Below, piece after piece: positions 1-5,225 of a DNA stretch of 12,146 nucleotides. The stretch's first letter is position 1. Every line of letters begins with the position of its first letter. Position numbers and translations under genes: made by a program. This stretch comes from JASSUD01 sp031963365 (GTDB lineage: Bacteria > Pseudomonadota > Gammaproteobacteria > Burkholderiales > Burkholderiaceae): assembly GCA_031963365.1 (NCBI GenBank), contig JASSUF010000072.1, positions 1 through 12,146 on the forward strand, read 5' to 3'. Under the pieces are notes generated by a model. That model was given only the letters and a program-made list of their open reading frames with translations. It was not told where the DNA came from and did not search any database.

Positions 1-1
1 C

Positions 2-1603
2 TTATTGACATCCAGTTAGGGTTTGAACTCGCTCATAATTGTGGGTAATTGCAAGTGGATTAAGGACATATTCGTCATTGCCGATCACGCCGATTCGGGC
101 AATGGGCTTAAACCAATTTTCCTTCCACCAACGCTTTAGCAGCGTTGCTGCGATGTGCTTAAAGTTGTCTGCATGAAATCCGGCCACATCGGTCCTAGTG
201 GTTCGATCGATCCAATCGCCTTGTGTGGTGAGTGTAATGCGATAACTTTGTCCTTGTTCAAGCACCAATCCAGACGCCCAACATAGGTCGTTGGTATGAA
301 AGATGCCGCTGCTTGTAACTGTTTTCTCGACCTTGCTCGTGTTGCCAGCAGAGCTACTCTTGCAAAATTGCCCCGAATTGCTGGCTATGTCGAATAGGAA
401 TCGGTTGGCGATCCCCCATCCCGTGAATAAAAGTAACAGCACGAATAGGATTGGCATAGCAGGCTGAAAACACCATGTATAGATGTTTTGCAGGAATCGA
501 TTGCTGCGCAAAAATCTGGCCACTGAAAGTGCGAAGGTGCCTTGGGTAGCCATCGTTTGCGACTGAAAAACGGGTCGCTGGCCTAGACTCTGTAACCCAA
601 GCAGCGCAACCAACGCCGCAACGATGACGCTAAGCTCGACCTTAATGAGCAAGGTTGCTCCACGTGTAAATGCCAGAATCAGGGAGGCAACTGCGATGAT
701 GAGTATAAGCAAGACGCTATTGCGCCAACCTTTTTGTTTCTCCTTGCACCATTTTGCATGGTCCAGCCGCAAGGTTTTGTGCCATGCGAGTCGGGCACGA
801 TCGTGAATTCGTGTTTGTAGGGTAGTTCCTCCAGCTAGGCTCGCCATGATCGCTACAGCGATTAAGCTGAATCTGAGGGGATGGCTTTCAAGCGCGTTTT
901 CCCAAGGTTTCGCGTAGGCTGGAAGGATGGAACCAAACGTACTGATGATACTGGTAATGGGGCCCCGAGACTGGGTATTCAATTGACTCGCCAAGAATTC
1001 CCAACTTGTTTCAAAATGGGTTCCCAAGACTGGAATGCTTGTCATTAAGCCCCGCACCGCCTGGGCGAAGAAATTTCCAAGCCATGGATATAGCACCAGG
1101 ACGGCGGTCAGCCCAATTGTAATGAAGTACAGACACCGCCGCCAAAATACTGCATCCCAAACCAAGCGGATCGCTTCCCGGTTTGGGCGTGCAAGCTGTT
1201 GAATCGCCCTAACGAGTAAGGTTTTTTCAGCGGCGATTGCATCGTTCGTTTTAGTCGTTGGCTGCGTGCCAGCAGCCAATTTCTTTATTCTGTCCCACTT
1301 CGGCGACAATGAAATATCCGCCATAGGGAGTAAATTTCCGTCCGGTGCTAGCACCCAAAATTCGTACGGCAATGATATCGGTGCGTAATGATCCGTGCCG
1401 TAGAACATTCGCATCACCACGCTGTGGTGGACGATAGGCCAGATAGGATTCCCTTGCTCATCCTGTTTGATAAAAATTTGACGTGGCGCATAGCTGTAAT
1501 AAGAAGCAAAGCCTGCGCGTGAGTCATACAGACGAGCATAAGGTGACTGTGCAGCCATGAGCTGTACAAACGGTCTTCTCATTGAGAATGAGACCGTGGT
1601 CAA
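2..1603 (-). CDS. DUF2235 protein, C-terminal fragment with about five membrane segments
   Basis: This is the continuation, in another frame, of the DUF2235 hydrolase encoded just upstream. Residues 26-41 (YDSRAGFASYYSYAPR) and 59-66 (HHSVVMRM) match the distal part of the DUF2235 domain; the latter probably holds the catalytic His, so nucleophile and His are now in different frames. Hydrophobic segments at about 156-175, 244-260, 295-312, 323-340 and 381-402 predict five transmembrane helices. A soluble tail follows, with LVLEQGQSYRITLTTQGDW (447-464, part) and a WFKPIARIG...NDEY segment (497-512). From memory this membrane-plus-tail layout is found in full-length relatives of over 800 residues, and the final NYERVQTLTGCQ looks like an abrupt end. 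The start given is the first possible TTG; neither it nor the ATG at 1582 has a ribosome binding site, so it may not be translated on its own. Confidence 0.6.
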   Translation of the reverse strand: MTTVSFSMRRPFVQLMAAQSPYARLYDSRAGFASYYSYAPRQIFIKQDEQGNPIWPIVHHSVVMRMFYGTDHYAPISLPYEFWVLAPDGNLLPMADISLSPKWDRIKKLAAGTQPTTKTNDAIAAEKTLLVRAIQQLARPNREAIRLVWDAVFWRRCLYFITIGLTAVLVLYPWLGNFFAQAVRGLMTSIPVLGTHFETSWEFLASQLNTQSRGPITSIISTFGSILPAYAKPWENALESHPLRFSLIAVAIMASLAGGTTLQTRIHDRARLAWHKTLRLDHAKWCKEKQKGWRNSVLLILIIAVASLILAFTRGATLLIKVELSVIVAALVALLGLQSLGQRPVFQSQTMATQGTFALSVARFLRSNRFLQNIYTWCFQPAMPILFVLLLLFTGWGIANRFLFDIASNSGQFCKSSSAGNTSKVEKTVTSSGIFHTNDLCWASGLVLEQGQSYRITLTTQGDWIDRTTRTDVAGFHADNFKHIAATLLKRWWKENWFKPIARIGVIGNDEYVLNPLAITHNYERVQTLTGCQ

Positions 1604-2492
1604 TAGCTTCAGCCATGATCCAATTGAGTGATACTAATGAGAGCTGATCTTCCGGGTACCCACCCCCTACATTGGAGTGCGCACCAGCAAACCATACCTG
1701 TGTGATGCGGCCAGCTGGAACTTGATGATTTGCGACCATGTTAGCTTCGGCGACTTCATCCCACAGGAGCGGATGAAAGGCGGTTCGTTCGTCATCAAGG
1801 GATAGAGCATGACAGGCCCGCTGAACCAGCGGTGAGAGGATAAGGTCGCCAAACAACGTGGGCCAGAGCACCCAGTCGATCCCCCGCTTCAATGCTTCAA
1901 TTGGCATTCCATAGGCTTCTACGGTTTCCCAAAGACCGAGAAATCGGATCTGGATTCCTGTTCGTCCAGCTGCTTTTGTTTGTTTTGCGATCTCACGGTA
2001 GGAGCAATAGCCCTTGATGCGGTTTTTGACTGCAAGCAGTACCTTACCCAAGTGCCGCATAACGAAGACGAATGGGCTTCGTGTAGGAAATTTCTTGAAG
2101 CGGTAGTGTCTATAGGCTGCCGCCGCATTGTGATCGAGTTCTTCACTTGAACGGAAAGTGACTAATCCTTCAGTGGCAATTAGACCAACGAGGACACGAA
2201 TAGTGAAAGCGCCACGACTAAATCCGAATCCATAGAGGTTGTCCCCTTTCTCATAATTGAGGCAAATAAACTTATAGAGATCGATAACGTTGCGTTTCAG
2301 TCCCAATCCGAAGGCGCCGCCAATGGCAGCGAGATACTTGTTGGAAGAAGTCCCGACGCCGTCATCGTATATTGCGATCTGATCAACTTTTGTCTGATCG
2401 AGTGCTTGGAAGAGGCGCCAAACGTTGGTCTTCTGAGCCTTAGCAGAACTATTGCCTGTGCCATCGGAGAAAATGACGATATTCTTTGTCAT
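1524..2492 (-). CDS. DUF2235 (Tle1-like) alpha/beta hydrolase, N-terminal fragment
   Basis: This frame encodes the catalytic N-terminal part of a DUF2235 protein, the family that includes type VI secretion phospholipase effectors of the Tle1 type and many uncharacterised relatives. It opens with the family signature IVIFSDGTGN (residues 5-14). The nucleophile elbow is GFSRG (90-94, Ser92). The FLGLWETVEAYG stretch (184-195) sits where relatives usually have WDTV, so the probable acidic residue here is Glu189 rather than Asp. GAHSNVGGGYP (270-280) is the conserved glycine-rich motif. No signal peptide is visible. The ATG at 2492 has an AAGG about six bases upstream. After about residue 303 the sequence stops resembling the family (ending EKTVCTAHGCTVTLCSSV), while the resemblance continues in the adjacent frame. 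It lies 139 bp downstream of the SGNH hydrolase gene and could share its transcript. The substrate is unknown; lipid or ester hydrolysis is an inference from the family. Confidence 0.8.
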   Translation of the reverse strand: MTKNIVIFSDGTGNSSAKAQKTNVWRLFQALDQTKVDQIAIYDDGVGTSSNKYLAAIGGAFGLGLKRNVIDLYKFICLNYEKGDNLYGFGFSRGAFTIRVLVGLIATEGLVTFRSSEELDHNAAAAYRHYRFKKFPTRSPFVFVMRHLGKVLLAVKNRIKGYCSYREIAKQTKAAGRTGIQIRFLGLWETVEAYGMPIEALKRGIDWVLWPTLFGDLILSPLVQRACHALSLDDERTAFHPLLWDEVAEANMVANHQVPAGRITQVWFAGAHSNVGGGYPEDQLSLVSLNWIMAEAIDHGLILNEKTVCTAHGCTVTLCSSV

Positions 2493-2631
2493 GGTTAACC
2501 TTATTGTTCTGCTGCCTTATTTTGGCAAGCTATGACATTCAGAATTCCGGCGAATTTTTTTATCTCTAGAAAATATGATCTAAAAAATGGGGGGGCGGTC
2601 GGTGCATGGGTTCCTTTATTTAAATTGTTAT

Positions 2632-3417
2632 TTAAGGTGCTTCTAAAATTTGCTGCACCATCGGGCCAAAATACATTTGACCTAATCGATTAAATCCTTT
2701 TGGCGTCGGATGTAACTCATTAGACCATTCCTCGGCTTTCAGCGTACCGACGCTTGGCACACGGATTACTATCCCTGAAAACTCTTGTACCAGCGTATCA
2801 AGCATCTTCGCCATCGAGTTGATCAGCTGTTTGACTAGCCGGCATCTAAATGAGTCCGGTGACAGATCATTTGGATCAGGTACACGACAAGCATCCATCG
2901 GGACTTTGAGCCATTGCCCAAGCCCTAAATAGCCAATGCCTGTCGGAATCGCATAGTCGTAGCAATGCACTAAAATTTTGATTTCTTTTCGAGAATCCAG
3001 CGCACATAAAATAATTTTTTTATACGATTTTCGAATTATATTAAATAGTCGATCCGGCATGCCTTCCCTAAAACATGCTTCTAGTGTGGTTGCTTCAGAG
3101 CAATTAGGTAGCAGAATTTTTTGCAAATTATAGAAGCCCGCAAAATCATTGCCGCCAGCGCTTAATATGACCATCGAAACGGTTCCATACTCTTTCAGCG
3201 CTGACTTAAATTGTGCGAGAAAAAAACCTGTAGCTAACTGGGTTGCCTTCGCCCCGTTAGCGCCGAAGCATAGAATAGTCGGTTGCTTATAAAAGCGATT
3301 AATAGGATTCAAAAGATTATTATTCGGATACCAAAACCAAGAATCGCCAAGTGCCAAAATATCAGGAGATTCTGTGGCATCTCGCATTTTTGCTTCATCC
3401 CAGTAGACGTGCCCCAT
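2632..3417 (-). CDS. SGNH/GDSL-family hydrolase
   Basis: A 261-residue protein with the SGNH esterase/lipase blocks in order. Block I is LALGDSW (21-27, nucleophile Ser26). Block II glycine/asparagine is in FGANGAKA (51-58). Block III is SAGGND (86-91, Asn90). Block V is ELHPTPKGF (234-242, His236). The residue three before the His is Asn233 rather than the usual Asp of the DxxH pair. The family hydrolyses ester bonds in lipids, acylated sugars or similar; the substrate here cannot be told. There is no signal peptide, so it is either cytoplasmic or exported by a route that does not cleave a leader. I chose the ATG at 3417 over the one at 3459 because AAGGGAG lies four bases upstream and the product then starts MGHVYWDEAKM. 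The middle of the gene is clearly more AT-rich than the flanking metabolic genes, suggesting a separate history. The DUF2235 hydrolase follows it on the same strand. Confidence 0.85.
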   Translation of the reverse strand: MGHVYWDEAKMRDATESPDILALGDSWFWYPNNNLLNPINRFYKQPTILCFGANGAKATQLATGFFLAQFKSALKEYGTVSMVILSAGGNDFAGFYNLQKILLPNCSEATTLEACFREGMPDRLFNIIRKSYKKIILCALDSRKEIKILVHCYDYAIPTGIGYLGLGQWLKVPMDACRVPDPNDLSPDSFRCRLVKQLINSMAKMLDTLVQEFSGIVIRVPSVGTLKAEEWSNELHPTPKGFNRLGQMYFGPMVQQILEAP

Positions 3418-3421
3418 GATG

Positions 3422-3428
3422 CTCCCTT
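3422..3428 (-). promoter_or_regulatory. Ribosome binding site deciding the SGNH hydrolase start
   Basis: On the minus strand AAGGGAG sits four bases before the ATG at 3417. The upstream in-frame ATG at 3459 has no comparable site, so the shorter protein is preferred. Confidence 0.7.
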
Positions 3429-3532
3429 CATTGTTCATGCGATTTAGAAAGCATCCCATCTATGTTTAAAAAAAAACGCGAAGCACCATCTTTTAGATAT
3501 GAAAATTGTGCCAAATTTTTCTAGTTTTAAAT

Positions 3533-3560
3533 GGTCAAAAATATTGGGGTAGGGTCAAAA
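3533..3560. repeat. Pair of GGTCAAAA direct repeats upstream of the SGNH gene
   Basis: Two identical 8-bp copies lie exactly 20 bp apart (start to start), about two helical turns, roughly 115-145 bp upstream of the SGNH start. The spacing would suit two regulator subunits on one DNA face. Two 8-mers in AT-rich DNA could also be chance. Confidence 0.35.
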
Positions 3561-3686
3561 TCTTCAAATAAATCGCAAACAGATAAATCTTACTGAGCCT
3601 ATAAAATAAAGCTTCAGAGTCTCTTATTCAAAAGTATCGAGAGCAATCAGTATTTCCCATGAATTTCTTACTTCCTGTACTGCTAT

Positions 3687-3703
3687 TTATCGTAAAACGA
3701 TAA
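3687..3703. repeat. Perfect short inverted repeat (hairpin)
   Basis: TTATCGT, a three-base AAA spacer and ACGATAA form a perfect 7-bp stem. It has no T-run on either side, so it is not a standard intrinsic terminator. It may be an operator-like site or an RNA hairpin in the DUF2863 transcript tail. Confidence 0.5.
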
Positions 3704-3735
3704 GCAGGCGCTGGCCTTCAAGGAGGAAGTGGCCT

Positions 3736-3817
3736 GCATGTTGGGGTTCGCGCCTCAACCAACCTACCGTTCTTTGCTTTTTCTTTGTGGTTGGTGGAGG
3801 TTTGTGCCTCGTCCCCC
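3736..3817. repeat. Partial REP-like palindromic element after the DUF2863 gene
   Basis: Positions 3736-3767 match the right arm of the element at 5070-5202 almost base for base, with a 2-bp deletion and a few substitutions. Downstream, 3789-3817 resembles a degraded arm in the opposite sense. CCTCAACCAACC (3753-3764) and GGTTGGTGGAGG (3789-3800) can pair at 11 of 12 positions, so the region could form a large hairpin just downstream of the DUF2863 stop. It may act as a transcript end or mRNA stabiliser. The missing half suggests a decayed copy. Confidence 0.6.
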
Positions 3818-3823
3818 CTTACT

Positions 3824-5041
3824 TTAATGCAATTTGGGTTGTTCCAAATCGGCTTCTTCTGGCATTTCTGCGTGCACTATTTCGCCATGAGGGTCGGCGT
3901 AGAGGGGGGCTTCGCAGTCGTCGCAGTATTGTAGGTCTAAGCGGCTTGGGTAGCGGCGAATGTCGGTAATGTCATTTTTTTTGAGTAGTGCTGTAATTTC
4001 GTCGATGGGGCTGAGTACTTCGTTTTCGCTGTGGGTTTGCCGGAAGGTTTCGTCTTCTTCGCGCTCGTATATTGGCCAGATCATGCCGTATAGGACATCG
4101 TTTGCTCCTCGTAGGGTGAAGCTGATGCGGTATTCTGTTATTTGCTTATCGCCAAAAGCAGCTACTACGGCACGCAAGGCGCTGGGTTGTAAATCGAGGA
4201 CTTCGCACAGGTAGCGTATTGCGGTGTTTAAGCTATGGGGGCGAATGCGTTCGTCGGCTTCTCGGTATGCGCAATGTAGGGCATCGGGGAGTAGGCATTG
4301 CCATTCACAGCCTGGCAATAGATTGGTCAGGATAGGGTTGGCTTGTTCAATCCAATCGGTGAGGCAGGTTTCTCTGGCTTCTGGCCCTGGTGTTTTATCT
4401 TCTTGCCAACGAAATAGGGCCTGGCCTGTGGGGGCCATTACGATGGCGACTAAAAAGCGAGGGTCTGCCAAAATTGGCGTAGTTTGTGTGGAGGCGTTGG
4501 AAGAAACGGGTATGGCAGCGTTTGATAAGGTTGCCTTAGCCATTTGCTGCCCGAGGCGCCACGTTTCTACGTAGTGCATTGGAAGTTGATCAATGCTGTA
4601 GAGATGGGGCGCTAAACCTACGCGTACTTTTTTTGCAAAAATGCATTTTTCGAGTTGTTCTTGAAGGTTTTTTGCTGCGTTTTTTGGCAGAGGCCCGGAA
4701 GGAAGGGTGTAGCGCGTCCATGCGAGGATGGGGGCAGCAACCAATACGGCATCCCAGCTTACATCAGGCTCGGCAGGATCTGCAAGCGTGTAGGAGGCGC
4801 TATACATTTCCATTAAATCTGCCAGCATGTCGTAGGCTTCTGGATAATTGTCTTGCGCATGGGTTAGCGCAGCATCCAAGGTAGCTTGGTTGCTGTTTCG
4901 GAGGTTTTTAGTTAGCAAGGCATCTATACGTTGCTCCCAGAATTTATCTTCGATACGGCTGCCCGAATGGAGCATGGCTAACACCATATTAACTAGCTTC
5001 CCAGAGTCCGCTGGGAGGCGTTTGGTATTTTTTATGGGCAT
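3824..5041 (-). CDS. DUF2863 family protein
   Basis: A 405-residue protein that I recognise as DUF2863, a family I know mainly from Burkholderiales and of unknown function. Typical segments are RLPADSGKLVNMVLAM...GSRIEDKFWE near the N-terminus, DAVLVAAPILAWTRYTLPSG (about 100-120), LYSIDQLPMHYVETWRLGQQ (about 147-166) and LLPGCEWQCLLPDA in the middle. No signal peptide, membrane segment or known catalytic motif is evident, so it is probably cytoplasmic. The C-terminus is acidic (HAEMPEEADLEQ). The ATG at 5041 gives the usual family N-terminus but has no Shine-Dalgarno sequence, and no better in-frame start lies just upstream. A palindromic repeat (5070-5202) fills the gap between it and the aconitase gene, and a partial copy follows its stop. 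Same-strand placement after acnA suggests possible cotranscription with the TCA genes, but no role can be assigned. Confidence 0.85.
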   Translation of the reverse strand: MPIKNTKRLPADSGKLVNMVLAMLHSGSRIEDKFWEQRIDALLTKNLRNSNQATLDAALTHAQDNYPEAYDMLADLMEMYSASYTLADPAEPDVSWDAVLVAAPILAWTRYTLPSGPLPKNAAKNLQEQLEKCIFAKKVRVGLAPHLYSIDQLPMHYVETWRLGQQMAKATLSNAAIPVSSNASTQTTPILADPRFLVAIVMAPTGQALFRWQEDKTPGPEARETCLTDWIEQANPILTNLLPGCEWQCLLPDALHCAYREADERIRPHSLNTAIRYLCEVLDLQPSALRAVVAAFGDKQITEYRISFTLRGANDVLYGMIWPIYEREEDETFRQTHSENEVLSPIDEITALLKKNDITDIRRYPSRLDLQYCDDCEAPLYADPHGEIVHAEMPEEADLEQPKLH

Positions 5042-5069
5042 GGGAAAAGTTCTAATCGTTAATATCTAT

Positions 5070-5202
5070 GTAGGTTGGTGGTGACGAAGGAACCCCAACA
5101 TGCACACCACAGACCTGTAATCATCGCTTTTGAGCTGTGCATGCAGGTTTTAAAATAGACCGTGGTACGCATGTTGGGGTTCGTGCCTCACCACCAACCT
5201 GC
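5070..5202 (+). repeat. Full palindromic intergenic element, copy between acnA and the DUF2863 gene
   Basis: A 133-bp element with 34-bp terminal inverted arms (5070-5103 and 5169-5202) agreeing at about 28 positions. Each arm runs from a G(T/C)AGGTTGGTGGTGA end to an AACCCCAACATGC inner end. The interior is alignable, in reverse complement, with that of the element at 8046-8189, including a shared CAGGTTTTAAAA block. The left arm is identical over 34 bp to the reverse complement of 8156-8189 plus its neighbours. The layout resembles REP-pair (BIME) or small non-autonomous mobile elements. No target duplication is evident. Confidence 0.8.
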
Positions 5203-5225
5203 CACGCGTGGTTTTTTCCCATGTT

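Larger units (their letters stand above)
2..2492 (-). pseudogene. DUF2235/Tle1-like hydrolase with membrane C-terminus, split by a frameshift
   Basis: Two overlapping minus-strand frames together make one protein of about 830 residues. The first frame carries the hydrolase nucleophile region. The second continues the same domain (a YDSRAGF...YYSYAPR stretch, then HHSVVMR) and adds the membrane segments. The switch must occur within the 80-bp overlap, 1524-1603, most likely near 1570-1600. It requires a +1 shift, equivalent to one extra base or two missing bases. Neither possible start of the second frame (TTG at 1603, ATG at 1582) has a Shine-Dalgarno sequence, which argues against independent translation. 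From memory, relatives continue beyond the GNDEYVLNPL segment by several tens of residues, so the stop at positions 2-4 may mark a second lesion. Alternatives are a sequencing error or, less likely, programmed frameshifting, since no classical slippery motif is seen. Confidence 0.65.
3418..3823. other. Gene-free interval between the DUF2863 and SGNH hydrolase genes
   Basis: This AT-rich 406-bp stretch has no convincing coding sequence. It holds the leader of the SGNH gene with a run of nine A (3468-3476; T on the coding strand), two direct copies of GGTCAAAA (3533-3540 and 3553-3560, 20 bp apart), a perfect 7-bp hairpin (3687-3703) and a partial dispersed palindromic repeat (3736-3817). I could not find a convincing sigma-70 promoter for the SGNH gene, although the GGTCAAAA copies read TTTTGACC on its strand, which resembles a -35 element. 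Confidence 0.6.

Noticed and set aside
2589..2595. A seven-G tract upstream of the DUF2235 gene as a phase-variable switch
   Set aside because: It is short, lies in the middle of the 139-bp gap rather than between promoter boxes, and I see no promoter it could tune.
2601..2622. GGTGCATGGGTTCCTTTA as another copy of the palindromic element
   Set aside because: Only a short stretch matches and the diagnostic GGTTGG/CCAACC parts are absent.
3495..3530. TTGGCACAATTTTCA on the minus strand as a sigma-54 promoter for the SGNH gene
   Set aside because: The -24 part fits, but the required GC pair of the -12 element is missing at the right spacing.
3660..3704. A 14-codon plus-strand ORF encoding MNFLLPVLLFIVKR as a small hydrophobic peptide gene
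   Set aside because: It has no ribosome binding site, is very short, and its end is the hairpin sequence. It is most likely chance.
5202..5217. CCACGCGTGG followed by six T as a plus-strand intrinsic terminator
   Set aside because: The palindrome leaves only about a 3-bp stem once a loop is allowed, and no plus-strand gene lies upstream of it.
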